Source: Blakeslea trispora
Taxonomy: Eukaryota > Mucoromycota > Mucoromycetes > Mucorales > Choanephoraceae
Direction of reading: 5' to 3'
DNA length: 64,000 nt
NCBI GenBank assembly: GCA_025331445.1
Contig: JAIWNE010000013.1
Coordinates: 124,001 to 188,000, forward strand
Shown: piece after piece, positions 50,381 to 61,604 of the stretch
Numbering within the stretch: the stretch's first letter is position 1
Layout: the number at the start of each line of letters is the position of its first letter
Made by a program: the position numbers and the translations under genes
Notes under the pieces: model-generated
Told to the model about the DNA's origin: nothing
The model's database searches: none
The model's input: only the letters and a program-made list of their open reading frames with translations

Positions 50381-52008
50381 CTAAATAACTGGCTTAATCA
50401 CTAACCCCTCTGAACTAGAGAGAGTAGACGGGTGACTCAATAGACTGACATTTGAACTGGAAGGCGGTAAATCGATAGGCGACGCAAGTTGATCTAGACA
50501 AAGTGTCATGTCTTCTTGATAGGCCAACAAAAGTCGCTCTTCAGTCTTGCCAAAGACAAACCCAACAATAAAGAAGACCATAGCCCATGCAGCAGAGAAC
50601 ATAATCCATAATCCCAAGACTGCATAAATCACTGGATGACCATGTTGAAAAGCCAGTATGATCTGTGCCATCCAGCCAACAAAGGCCATCAACACACAGA
50701 CAATAGACCAAAAGAGAAAAGCATGTCGACTAGAGATAGCCTTAACCAACTCCTTTTTGATCAACTTGAGCATGGATCTTACATGAGTCGAGGTCAAGTC
50801 GGTCGTGGTGGGTCTGGTCAACTGAGTGGCAGTAGGTGCATAATGGCTGTTGAGTGCACTGGTTGCCTCTGTGCTGATCTTAAAGACGGAGCGGACTCCA
50901 AAATGATCCGAGAAACTGAGGTTGGTATTAGGTATATATTCATGCAGCACAACAGAGGATTGAAGGCAGACAAGTTGGGGTGAGCGTCGGTAGAAGATAT
51001 AGTCTAGACGATCCCCTATGTCCTTGGCATAAGGCTCTTGCGACAGTAGATGATGAGACCAGGTATTGACGGGTGAATCACATGTGATACCAAACTGTTG
51101 AATACAATCAGACACGCTTAGTTGATGCTCTTCAAAGCGTGCTTGGCTGTCTTCTATGGTCTCTTGATGCATCTCAAGCCAACTGTCAGTCATAAAGCCA
51201 TGATCACTCAACAGGCGATAGCAGTGGCTGGTAGGAATACTGTTGAAATCGCCTGCCTATCTCTATCTGTGATCAATAAAGCCCCTTTTTCATTCATTTC
51301 ATCAAGTGACTTACCAAGATAACATGTCTACCTTGTGCTGCTGATTGTCTTACTGCTTGAGCAATTTGCCAGCATTCAGTAATACGTTGTGCTTCATAAT
51401 CATCTTGTTGTCCATAAGCAGCTTGAAGCTAATCGTCATGGTTAGAAAAGAGTTCAATGTCAAAGTGTTGAATATTTACATGCGTTGTATAAACATCCAT
51501 CAGCCCAATATCGGGATGCTCAATACAGATAGAGCCAAGTCCTTTACCAACATAGAAATCACCTTGAAATATCTTGAAGGGTCTACCTGCTAAACTGAAT
51601 TGTACATAGCTAGATGAAAGGATAGGGAAACGAGACAAAAGGACTAAACCACTGCCTAATGCACCACTAAGAGGACACGCATTTAATATTCTTTAATCAA
51701 ATAGATCTAGTACTTTTGCTTACCTATAGAAATGCTTTGCAAAAGGCAAGGCTGCTTGTGTTCTTTCTCGTATCATTTCGAAATCGGATGGCATCCATAC
51801 TTCTTGAAGAGCAACAAGATCGTAATCCTCTTGACTGATCTTGTCTGCAATAGCCTCTAACCGGAATCGTCTCTGTTTGGAGACTACATAAAGGCCCCTT
51901 TTTTTTGGAGTGTTTAGTGCGTTAGACAGGTTCTTGTGTGTTTACTCTAGCGCCTTACCAGCAGTTGAGTGACAGTACAGTTAACTGTCTTGGGGAATCA
52001 ATGTTCAT
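50381..52008 (-). CDS. ISC1: inositol phosphosphingolipid phospholipase C (Isc1/neutral sphingomyelinase)
   Basis: Membrane enzyme of the DNase I-like fold that cleaves inositol phosphosphingolipids to ceramide; the animal homologue is neutral sphingomyelinase 2-type SMPD2. Five exons on the minus strand: 52008-51959, 51897-51724, 51666-51480, 51428-51315, 51256-50381; 1401 nt, 466 residues (yeast Isc1 has 477). Catalytic motifs: LSLNCWGLY with the N-terminal Asn, ALQEVW (Mg-binding Glu), AGDFNSIP (about 176-183) and the catalytic FSDHFGVRS (His about 293). Two membrane helices near the C-terminus (AFLFWSIVCVLMAFVGWMAQ, VLGLWIMFSAAWAMVFFIVG) match Isc1. The start lies 116 nt from the divergent YTP1-like start. 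Confidence 0.93.
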
Positions 52009-52124
52009 CACTATTTCGAAAGATAAAATAAAACAAAAATCATGCCTCGGAGACTACCTTACTCAGATATTGTTTTGTTTTTATTTTTATTTTGTTTTTT
52101 TTATTTTAAATTTCTATTCGCACC
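52009..52124. promoter_or_regulatory. compact bidirectional promoter, ISC1 / YTP1-like
   Basis: Only 116 nt separate two divergent start codons. The sequence is T-rich on the right (TTTTATTTTTATTTTG) and A-rich near the left. Both transcripts must start inside this stretch or overlap one another's first exon. No factor site could be named. Confidence 0.6.
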
Positions 52125-53720
52125 ATGTCAGACCATGACCATGGAAGTATGGGTCATAGCCACCAACTCGATCCTTCCTTGTTCGACAACAGTGCAGCCA
52201 CAGACGATCCCATAGGACTCATTATGACACTTCATATTGTCTTTATGGTCACAGGTAATAACAAGCAAAAAAAAAAGAAAAAGAGAAAGGAAAGCTTAGC
52301 TTTTATTTTTAAGCGTTTGGTGTGTTGTATCCATTGGGTATGGTATTGGGTCTTGCCAAGAATAAATGGCATGTACCTGTTCAAGTATTGGCCTCAGCTA
52401 TCTTTGTGGTGGGATTGTTTTTGGCCCATGCGCATAATGGTCGAAATTACGTAAGCAAAGAAAGAAATGACACCATCCTATCACCAACTCTTTCTTTTTA
52501 GGAACCACACATTGCTCATCGATGGTTTGCTACCATTGTTATTTGGCTAGTGGTATCCCAATTTGCATTGGGTGTCTATCTTAAGCTTCATTTAGAAAAA
52601 GGTATTCAGGGCAAAATAAGACCTTGGATGACCAAGTTACATAAGATAATGGGTGCCCTTATTCCTGTGGTTGGTTATGTACAGATTGTGTTGGGTGTTA
52701 TTGCATCACTTGGATTCTGTTATGGAGGTAATACGATAGATTAGATTCATAATACCATGTTCATTTCTTGCTGTCATTAGAATCCACGGGTCAATGTTTA
52801 GCTCATTTTATTATGGGATCTAGTTTTGTGGCCTATGGTATTTTGTTGTTATTGTCACTTAGAGTAGGAGGTCCTTGGTTACTTAAGAATGGAAAAAGTC
52901 AGGAATGGTATGATAGTTGGGTTATTATGCTTTGGGGTATTGTCAATACATTTACTGAGCATAGGTGAGTGCTTTTTTTTCTACTATTATGATTACGAAT
53001 AATGATCATTGATGTCTCTCCTAGATGGGGCCATCCTTGGAATCATGGTGATTATCAACATACCTCTATGGGTATTATTTGGTGGGCAGCTGGTTTGATA
53101 GGCATCCTATTGAGTCGGAATGGAAACCGATCTGTTGTGCCTTCTGTCCTGATTATCTTGACAGCAGTAGCATTCCAAGGCCATGCACAACATGTACCTA
53201 ACAGTGGGGCTATTCATTCTTACTTTGGCTATATGTTGATGGCAGGTGGTCTAAGCAGAATCATTGAGATTTGCTTTGTTTGGAAACAGGGTCAATTTGA
53301 TATCATCTCTCCTTGGCAATACATTCCTCCCCTTGTAAGTGATCTGAAACCATAAAGAAGAGGAAGCCAATAACCTAACAGTTGTGATAGACTTTGATAT
53401 TGGCAGGTCATTTGTTCATGGGTGCCACTGAACAACAATTGGCTTTGTTAACGATGAAGGACATTGATGTGAGTTCTTATTGCAACGTACTATTGTCCTT
53501 TGGATTTGTTGTCTTTGGCTTTACTTTTGGTTTGATATCTCTTTGGGAGAACTTGTCAAGTACTGTTCAGAACCAAGGTTATACTGAAGTAGAGAATCGT
53601 GAAAGTGTCTTGGATGCTTCTTCTGCTTTTTTAGAAGATGATGAAGATGATGAAGAACATAACAATGCAGTTGAACTAAAAGAGACCAACAGGGCAAGAT
53701 CTAGAGATGCTTTCTTTTAA
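52125..53720 (+). CDS. Ytp1-like multi-pass membrane protein
   Basis: Membrane protein of the fungal Ytp1 family (DUF2427 plus Ytp1 C-terminal domain), related in fold to cytochrome b561 proteins. Six exons: 52125-52254, 52314-52450, 52502-52727, 52781-52964, 53025-53334, 53391-53720; 1317 nt, 438 residues. A His-rich N-terminus (MSDHDHGSMGHSHQ) precedes about ten membrane segments. Conserved histidines occur in AHAHNGRNY, EPHIAHRWFA, KLHKIMG, EHRWGHPWNHGDYQHTSMG and FQGHAQHVPNSGA, plausible for haem or metal binding. The C-terminus is acidic (LEDDEDDEEHNN). All introns are GT-AG. In yeast the function of Ytp1 is unclear, so I assign none here. Confidence 0.85.
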
Positions 53721-55021
53721 GACATACATCATAATAATAATAATAAAGTATACAATTGCCTCTTCTGTAAATGCCCATCCTATAGCCCTTATACTGTAGG
53801 CATCTAATGTCAAGGCTCTACACATAATCAGCACAACACTGCTCATTGTTTTGAACAAGGCAGGTTAGTCAGATGGGAATCTCCTTGTTTTCTAAGGTGG
53901 TTAACTTGGGACGACGGATTGTACTCGATATAGCGTCTCACACACAAAATCATGCTGCCTCTTTTCCCTCTTTTGACAGATAAACTCCTCTTAAATACAA
54001 ATTGTGTCTGTCTAACAAACTGACTCCGCTACCTTCATGCTACTCATGCTTTTCCTACCAAAAAGAAAAGAAAAGAGAGGGGTCATAAAAAAATGCACTG
54101 TCTTTCTTGATCAACAGCTTCTACAAATTACAAGTGAGCTTGAACTGACTTGCAATAAAATGTCCTTTTTTCTTGTTTTTATGTAAGCCATTCTTTTGTC
54201 TACTTATTGCCTCCCCTAAAAAAAAAAAAACTATTTCAGTCAAGAGAGTGATCGGTTTCACTTTTGAAAACCAAACGAAAAAAAAGAACTGCTGAAAAGG
54301 GGGGAAAACTAAGCCAATTTCCATAAACATCTTTTATACCATAAAAGGCATTTAGAAGACAATAGCTCAATCCCTGAATAAGAACATAGAAGATCGATGA
54401 CTGCCAATACTTTCTACACTAGGATATTCAAAATTGCCTAGCCATAAACAAGCTATTTTCATATAAGCATCCATAATGATCATCTCTAAAAAAAAAGAAT
54501 TCGTTCGATCTTGAGTGTGATTTTCGAATTCTAAATGCAAATCACTGCATATGAAATATAGGGAGAATTTTGGATATTCAAGTGAGGACTAAGATGACTG
54601 TTTGATAGGGAATCTGTTTAGGGCATAAATTGCAGATGGGTTAAAGTGAGCTTGAAACTGTTCTCTTCTTTTTTTTTTTTTTTTGAATTTTCTGTTGCCG
54701 ATACAATAGTCTCATGTGCACTTTAGAGTCCTCACTTGACAATCATCCTACCGATAAAATCATTTTACAGTGAAACTCACCTGATTCTAGTAACAAAAAA
54801 AAGAGGGATAGAAAGGCATGACTTGACTATTACAACCCGAAATAATAAATGTTGTCATTCTGCAATATATAAAAAACAGGGCATGTCAATTAGACTTTTA
54901 AATTAGAATAAAGTTCATTGGCTTAATTCATTTTTTTTTTATATTTTGGAGCTAAAATTAATGATAATGCAATTCTTTCTTTTTCTTCTTCTTTTTCTTT
55001 ATTAATTTATTATTTTAGAAG
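53721..55021. other. intergenic, no gene recognised
   Basis: About 1.3 kb downstream of the Ytp1-like gene. It contains AT-rich and poly-T stretches and no supportable gene. The region just before 55022 is a TTTCTT-rich promoter-like tract. Confidence 0.5.
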
Positions 55022-55052
55022 GCTGTTTGTTTGGCCTAGTGGTATAGTTACA
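55022..55052 (+). other. tRNA 5'-half-like sequence (A box only)
   Basis: GTTTGGCCTAGTGGTATAG contains a perfect polymerase III A-box pattern (TGGCCTAGTGG) and reads like the 5' half of a tRNA-Gly/Val-type gene. No anticodon arm or B box follows, and the start codon of the MFS gene lies seven bases downstream. It is either a relic tRNA fragment or chance. Confidence 0.35.
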
Positions 55053-55058
55053 GCAGAT

Positions 55059-57133
55059 ATGGTATTGCATAACAATAGAGATAGAGAATTTGCTCCTCTC
55101 CAGACAGACGAGGAAATAGCGGATACCATAAAAGAACAAGACGAACACAGCACACCCGAACAAATATTAGACGGACTTTTAACAAAAGTTGGCTATGGAC
55201 TATTTCAAAAGAAGTTGCTTGTATGTATGGATAAGAGTGAAAGTTCAAGTGTTGTAGGACTAACAGACAATACGTTCGTTTTCTTTTTTTCTGTTTAGAT
55301 ATTATGTGGATTCGGATGGTTAGCGGACAATGTAAGCAATGAAAATTAATCTTATGTCTATCCTTTGTGTGTATATTGCACGTTTATTCAACCTTTCTTT
55401 TACTAACCAATTCCCTTGTTTAGATGTGGCTTCAAGTATGTAATCTGATAGATGATCAAAGCCCTTTTATTCTTACTAATATAACGAAATTAGACAATAG
55501 CAATCATTCTCCCTAGAGTCCAAGGTAAATTCTCTTGAAAGACTCTTCATAGCAAACGATAGTTGCTAAGCAGAGCTCAACTAGATCACTACAACGTATC
55601 CGATAGATGGATTGGGGTACTTTCAAGCTCATTGTTTGCTGGAATGACATTCGGTGCTTTCTTTTGGGGCACCTATTCAGACTCAAGAGGAAGAAAACTA
55701 CCCTATACAATGACATTGGCAATCACTACTGTATTTGGTTTGATTTCGAGTTTCACATTCAATTTCGGTAGTCTATGTTTTGCTCTCTTCTTTCTCGGTT
55801 TTGGTGTGGGAGGCAATATGCCTACTGATGGTAAAGTGAGCCACACTCTTTTTTTTTTTTTTCTGTTTTGATTGATCTGTTTTTTTATTTATTTTAATCA
55901 ACATGTTTGATAGGCGCACTCTATCTCGAGTTCTTACCTAGAGAGTTTCATTACTTGTTGACATTCATGTCCGTCTTTTTCTCTTTTGGTGCTGTATTTG
56001 CCTCTGTCTTGGGTTATCTGATTCTACCCAAATGGAGTTGTCCTGAATCATTACCTCTAGAGCTTTGTGATGTACAGACTCAAAACAAGGGCTGGCGTAT
56101 CCTTTTGTTTGCTGTCTCTGTCATTACATTAGCTATGCTTATTCTACGTAGTTTATGGGTCAGGCTGCCCGAGACACCCAAGTTCTTAATGAGTCAAGAT
56201 AGACAGAATGAGACGATCATTGTGTTGCAGGATATTGCTAGAATCAATGGTGGTGCTATACAAATAAGAAAGGAAGAACTACCCAACATGCGAAGACGCA
56301 GCCAGCCACAGTCACCTCCACAAGGTATGAATGAGGATGAGGATTACAGCCTGTCCCAAATAAATTATGATGCCGAGGATGATGTCAACCGTGTCTTATT
56401 GCCTGATCCACATTCAAATACGGATGATATGACTGAACCATCAGAAAAGGAAAAAGAGCAAGCGTATAAACTCTTACTGAGTCCTCAATGGCGAATGACT
56501 ACACTTCTTGTCTGGGCTATCTGGACAGTCACCTCTGTAGCCTATACCGTATTCAATGTCTTTTTGCCCAAGTTTTTAGAAACCATGGGATTTCAAGGTG
56601 AGAGTACACCTTCAAGAGAACAAGTCTATTTAGATTACATGATCTACTCATTATCGGGTGTCCCAGGTTCTGTTGTAAGTTGATTTCAAGTTGTTTGTTA
56701 TTCTCAGCTCACATAACTTGTTTGCTTTTAGATTGCTTCATGGTTGATTGAAACAAGGTTGGGTAGAAAGGGAACCATGGCAGCCTCTGCATTTGGGTCA
56801 TCTCTGTCATTATTTATTTTCTCAATTATTAGCTCCCGTTTGACTATGGTTGTATCCTCTTCTGCTGTATCGTTCTTGGCAACATTACTCTATGCAGTCA
56901 TTTATGGGTACACACCTGAAGTGTTTGATACAAATGTTCGAGGAACTGCTGTTGGTACTGCCTCTGGTTTAGGCAGAGTAGCCGGCATTGTCAGTCCTAT
57001 CATGAGTGGTATTTTATTGACCATCAATGTTTCTCTCCCACTTTATGTCAGTGTGGTTGGATTTGCCATTGTGGGCTTATGCGTAGTCCTTTTACCTTAT
57101 GAAACAAGAACAAAAAAGCCTTCTACACTTTAA
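55059..57133 (+). CDS. MFS transporter, SV2/SVOP-like
   Basis: Twelve-helix major-facilitator transporter of 551 residues; the substrate is unknown, with best resemblance to the SV2/SVOP and organic-ion branch. Seven exons: 55059-55220, 55299-55331, 55424-55435, 55494-55524, 55576-55830, 55914-56674, 56732-57133; 1656 nt in frame. The first helix (LCGFGWLADNMWLQTIAIIL) is split over four tiny exons, one of only 12 nt coding MWLQ. MFS motif A is GTYSDSRGRK (loop 2-3). A large cytosolic loop between helices 6 and 7 is acidic (NEDEDYSLSQ, DAEDDVNR). The second half has ETRLGRKG and GYTPEVFDTNVRGTAVG, typical of this branch. It converges on the DUF1279 gene, 74 nt apart. Confidence 0.9.
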
Positions 57134-57207
57134 TTTGCAAGCAATTAAACATAATAAACCAAACTACTCTTGTATTAAAAAAAGGGACAAGAAGAATCAT
57201 TTTTTTT

Positions 57208-57711
57208 TTATTTGCTGTTGGGAATCTTGGTTCGTATCCAACCCAATTCCTTCAATCTTCTAGCAACAGTAGGTGTAATAGCAGCTGTAAGTGATAATCT
57301 AAAGGGCAATAGTATTGTCTTGTGTATGCCGTATGCAATAACAAATAGTGAAGTAAACGAAGGTCTTTCATGCAGACTGTTGGGTGTTCTCGGTGTATGC
57401 TTTATGCCTAACCAGCCTTTGGTTTTACCGATCACGTAGTCCTCTGCATCACGGACACGCTCGGCTCCTTTGACACTGATGATAGCCATGATGGTCGACA
57501 GGTCGATCGCTCCTAGCACACAATAAACACCTAGGCCAACGTAGCCATATTTCTTCATATAATGCTTTGTTCGAGCAATAAACGGTTTTGGTGCTTCGTT
57601 TGAAGTTGTTGTCATGGCTCTACAACTCTGGAAGCATGGCTGGTATACTCTTTGGCGGGTCACTGAAAAACGTGTTGTCTGATGGAGTGAGCGTAACAAA
57701 AGGCGTGACAT
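57208..57711 (-). CDS. mitochondrial DUF1279 protein (FAM210/Nat2-like)
   Basis: Single-exon gene of 167 residues. The N-terminus MSRLLLRSLHQTTRFSVTRQ is rich in Arg/Ser/Leu with no acids, a good mitochondrial targeting signal. The DUF1279 domain follows: RTKHYMKKYGYVGLGVYCVL, a hydrophobic helix, and AIDLSTIMAIISVKGAERV. A second hydrophobic segment lies near the C-terminus (YGIHKTILLPFRLSLTAAIT). FAM210 proteins act in mitochondrial translation and inner-membrane biology in animals; in this fungus the role is inferred. An in-frame upstream ATG at 57768 would put 19 residues before the presequence, so I prefer the start at 57711. Confidence 0.85.
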   Translation of the reverse strand: MSRLLLRSLHQTTRFSVTRQRVYQPCFQSCRAMTTTSNEAPKPFIARTKHYMKKYGYVGLGVYCVLGAIDLSTIMAIISVKGAERVRDAEDYVIGKTKGWLGIKHTPRTPNSLHERPSFTSLFVIAYGIHKTILLPFRLSLTAAITPTVARRLKELGWIRTKIPNSK

Positions 57712-58061
57712 GTTGGCTTGAATCCGGGACTGTATATGAATGAACAAAGTTGACTCAATGCAAGTCAATGTTTTCTAGCCTCTTTTTTTCTGTTAGCGGA
57801 CTTTTTTTTTTCTTCAAAATGACATCAATTTATCCTATGAAAAAAAGCAGTTCAGAGAGAGTACACATGTGCTTGTTGAGAATTTTCTTCTTTCTTTTGG
57901 ATTCACACTGTTCAAGTTGAAGATATAAGAAAAGGCTTGGAAGCTGCATATTTTGCATAAGTGTGGGTGTAGCTTAAACGTAGTCGGCATGAATGTCAGC
58001 TTGAATTCTCTTTGGTGATACAGTTATTTGAAGATCAGCTTTTTTCTTCTTCTTTGTTTAT

Positions 58062-58770
58062 TCACAGATTGACATCAAGGACAACAAGTATAAGGAAATT
58101 ATCAAGATGATTGCTTAACAGAAATTCATAAATAATACGGATATAGGCTTCACATAAGAGCGAAGGGGCAAATGGAAGATCTTTCAATTGTTCGGTTTTT
58201 GCTAGTAAAGGTGCCGCATAGAGCGTTTTGATAAGCTTCGGGAAGTAATGAGTTTGCAGAAGATCAATCTGGAACTTTTTTGAACCATATGCACCATTGC
58301 TAAATAACTGGTGTACTTTGAAAATATCAAACTTTGAGCTTATGACTGAATAAAGCAAAACCTGTGTTTTGATTGCATGATTTATGTTTCTATCCTTTGT
58401 CATCACTTTATGCAATCAATACTCTTTTTTCTGGTATTAGAAATTAAAAAAAAAAAAGAAACGTATTAATCGGAGCAGTTGCCATGTTACCACCAACAGA
58501 ATCGCTTAAAACGAGATTGTTGTCTTCGTTCAAACGAATAGAATGTCCATGCTTCAAGACCCAGCAAAGAGCCGGAAAACACTCTTTAAGAGCTACAAAA
58601 AACTTGGCTTCCGGGCTTGGAGTAGATTGAACATATAAAATAGCTGGATGTGATGTGATCCATATCTATCGAACGAAACCAAAAAGTCTATCATGCAGCC
58701 AAAGTACAACATTTAGCATTTGACTTTCAGTCCCTGGAGGTCTAAAGATAGTGGTAGAACTTCATTCATA
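58062..58770 (-). pseudogene. degraded alpha/beta-hydrolase esterase (HSL type)
   Basis: On the minus strand, ordered pieces of a hormone-sensitive-lipase-type esterase remain. TTIFRPPGTESQM leads into LNVVLWLHDRLF at the place of the HGGG oxyanion loop, which is lost. A TAG stop at 58666-58668 follows. Next come TPSPEAKFFVALKECFPALC and WVLKHGHSIRLNEDN, then LSDSVGGNM where GDSxGGN is expected. After a frame break, AAPLLAKTEQLKDLPFAPSL continues to 58062. The catalytic Ser is present but its leading Gly is gone. No complete copy is present in the window. Confidence 0.75.
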
Positions 58771-59286
58771 AAATGCTATAACCCGAGTGTCTCTTTTATT
58801 CGAGTTGATACAAATGTCTTGCTACCATCAGCGCGTAGCATCATAATAAACTTATGCTGCTCTTTAAGAATTGCACTAGCGTTGTAGAATTGTAGATAGA
58901 TATGCTCCTTAAAATATTAGCATGCTTCTTGATAGGTATGGTGTATGAATGGCTTATCTGACAAAGAAGACATCCGAAGAACTGTACAAAGCAGAATAGA
59001 AAGCTGATGAAGGGTCATGTATTATTTTTGTGTAAAAGTAATGAAGTATATGTTTTGACTACTGCTTTAAGCTAATTGAGCGTATTTATATAATTGCTTA
59101 ACTCAATAAAACTATGAGTCTTATTGTCGAAATGATAAATGATTTCTTTTCGAAGAATGGCACTACAAGTAAGCGACTTTCATATTCTCTGCAGTCCTAA
59201 TTTATTTAAACTATATTACAAGGTAGATTCTAGAATTGCTCAGCAACTACAAAATAAAATCCTCTCTTTCTATCCTTCAGTTTGGT

Positions 59287-60062
59287 TTATTGCTTCTTTT
59301 CGGCTTCTTCGGCTTCCTTCATGCGCTTACGCTTGACCATGGTATTAATATAGGTACCAAACACTAAACGTGAAAGTCAGAATATGCTGTTTTTTTTCCA
59401 TAAGAAATAAAATCCTTACCAAAAGCAACCAAGTTGAAGAAAGGTACCCAAGTAGTGGGAGGAAGGAACTTTTGTGCAAAGATAATAGTCAATGGAGATA
59501 CAGTCCAAGAAACTTTTTGCATAGGCAAGAGGCCCTTCTTCAAGTTAGCCTTCAATTGAACTGGAGAACGAACACCAGCCAAGATGGCCATTGCAGTCAA
59601 ATAAACTATATTTAACGTTAATGAATGCATCTTAAGTAAAAGCGAGAGGCACAAAAACTTACCAGAATTCATAACAGGGGAGATGACCAAGTTGGAAAAG
59701 AGCAGTTGTCCAATCTTTACCTTGGCACCTACTTTACCAGCAAAAATCTTATTCATGATTTCATACATTAAATGATTTAAGGGTCCAGAAATAAATAAAC
59801 CTATTTTTTTTTTGGGGGAGAAAATAAAGTAAGTATCACAAAAAAATCCTATTAGAGAAAAAAAGTTGTAGAAATTCTCACCATAAGCAGCCATTTGAAG
59901 AACTCGTTTATCGAGTTCCTTGGCACCAGATAATTTTTGAGCTGTTAATTCTTGTAAACCAGACAAGACACCTGAAGTACATGCTTTTGTACGAAGAGGG
60001 TGTGAAGCAAGTTGTGTCAAGTACCATGCAAGAAAGGTCTTGGATTCAGCAGGTGTAGCCAT
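59287..60062 (-). CDS. Mpv17/PMP22-family membrane protein
   Basis: Small four-helix membrane protein of the Mpv17/PMP22 family, found in mitochondria or peroxisomes. Four exons on the minus strand: 60062-59882, 59800-59663, 59605-59420, 59363-59287; 582 nt, 193 residues, normal for the family. The signature is present: an N-terminal WYLTQLASHPLRTKACTSGV, LFISGPLNHLMYEIM, then VSWTVSPLTIIFAQKFLPP and WVPFFNLVAFGVFGTYINT. The C-terminus is strongly charged (KRKRMKEAEEAEKKQ), unusual compared with the short tails of Sym1 but common in the PXMP2 branch. The start codon is preceded by A-rich leader sequence. The compartment (peroxisome or mitochondrion) is not decided by the sequence. Confidence 0.9.
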
Positions 60063-60443
60063 TTTTATAGAAAATATGAAAAAAAAGTAAAAAGAAAAGT
60101 AAAAAGAAAAGCAAAAAGAAAAGAAAAAGGAAAAAAACAGAACAGTTTTTCCAGGTTATCTAAGCAAAAATAAACTAAAGGAAAAATGGTTTTTCGGGGT
60201 AAACACTTTATGTAGCACAATAAGTCTCTATCGAGGATAATAGCTTGGATGAAATGCAAAAAAAAAAAGAAAAGGTAAATTGTTTTTTTGCCGATCTTTT
60301 TGCCAGGTAAGAGAAACAATTGAAATGTCAGCATTGTCTAGTATAGTCCTTCTTTTTGTTGAAGCAAGTGACACAATCATCCTTGATACATTTGAATTGA
60401 GAACTCTTTTGCACAAGTGATTTGTTATAGCTCTTTTACTAGT

Positions 60444-61604
60444 TTATTTTTTTCTATACAAACGAATAAAGTATCGCATGTTCTGAACATCAATAGGGTA
60501 TTTCAAATGCTCAGGATGTCTAATAATAATAATCCATAAATACAAGGTCTAATTTATATGTTGTATTTTCTTCACCATACCTATACCATCGTGAGTCTTC
60601 TCCAATAACCAACTCTAAATCTTGTATGGCATCCAAAAGTGTATAAACCATATAGGTTTTACTACCAACCTTCAGATGTGAAAAAGATCCTGCAGACTCA
60701 ACAACCTGTATGGTAGTTTAGTAAAAAGGCAAGTTGACATGAACAAAAAGAACAACAATAACTAACCAGTAGATGAGCTCCTTTCTTCATTGACTTGACC
60801 ATCTTTTGAACTAATGTCATAGCTGCAGCCTTCTTGACAAACAGCTCATTTATAACAAACATGAATGTGATCAAATCGGCTTCTGCTAGCCGTTTATCTA
60901 TTTTGGGATCTGTGGTATCCAGCACATCGTTTTGCTCATAAGTGCATTTTAGCTGCTCTTCAGACAACAGCCATTTTTCCCGAATTGTATTTTCGAATGA
61001 AGCCAAAACAGTGTGATAGTCACCAATGTCTTGCATAACAAGTCGTACTCGTTGGCGTTCTGCTGGTACTCGTGTCATTGCTGCAGCGATAGCAGCCAAT
61101 TCTGATCCAGATCCAGAGCCAATACAGTAAAGTCGACTACGTTTCATCAGGAACTTCAAAAGTTGAGGTCTAGAGAAAATCTCATAATAACAAAGTGCTC
61201 GACCAGGTACATAGGCTGCACTGTAGACTTCCAAGTTGAGAGCATCTGTAAAAATGCCTTCATAGTCACGTTGCACAAAGCTTTGCTTGATACCTTGGAG
61301 AATTTTGAAAAAGTCTTCTCTAGCAAAAGTACTCATACAAGCCTTACGAATCATTGATAAAATGCCTTTTATTACTTTGTTACTTTCTTTTTTTTTCTTG
61401 AAGAGAGAAACCAAAGTAAATTAAAAAAAAAAGAAGGAAAAATACATTACTTTGTTCTGGATCACTACCCAAGATCTTCCAACGCTCTTTTAGTGCTGCC
61501 TTATCGTAACTCGCTTTTGGGTTTGTCTTGGGCTTCTCTTCTTCGCTTGGCTTTTTTTCAAGCGATAAGCTATTCAAGTTGTCTGCGATTTCGTCCGTAC
61601 TCAT
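60444..61604 (-). CDS. BMT6: 25S rRNA uridine-N3 methyltransferase, BMT6-like
   Basis: SAM-dependent methyltransferase of the family that includes yeast Bmt6, which makes m3U in the large-subunit rRNA. Four exons on the minus strand: 61604-61446, 61396-60767, 60705-60581, 60519-60444; 990 nt, 329 residues. Features: a charged N-terminus, the family stretch SAAYVPGRALCYYEIFSRPQ, the SAM-binding glycine motif RLYCIGSGSGSELAAIAAAM (about residues 130-150), and DLITFMFVINELFVKK, which corresponds to the catalytic region. The C-terminal part VGSKTYMVYTLLDAI completes the Rossmann fold. The first intron is the least certain: donor GTATTT, acceptor TTCAAG followed by an A run. All other junctions are standard. 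The symbol reflects family resemblance, not tested activity. Confidence 0.8.

Noticed and set aside
57712..57768. Upstream in-frame ATG of the DUF1279 gene
   Set aside because: It would place 19 residues before a good mitochondrial presequence; the start at 57711 is more likely.
58062..58415. 117-residue open frame as an independent gene
   Set aside because: Its middle part (APLLAKTEQLKDLPFAP) is the C-terminal region of the degraded esterase; the rest is intron or decay sequence.
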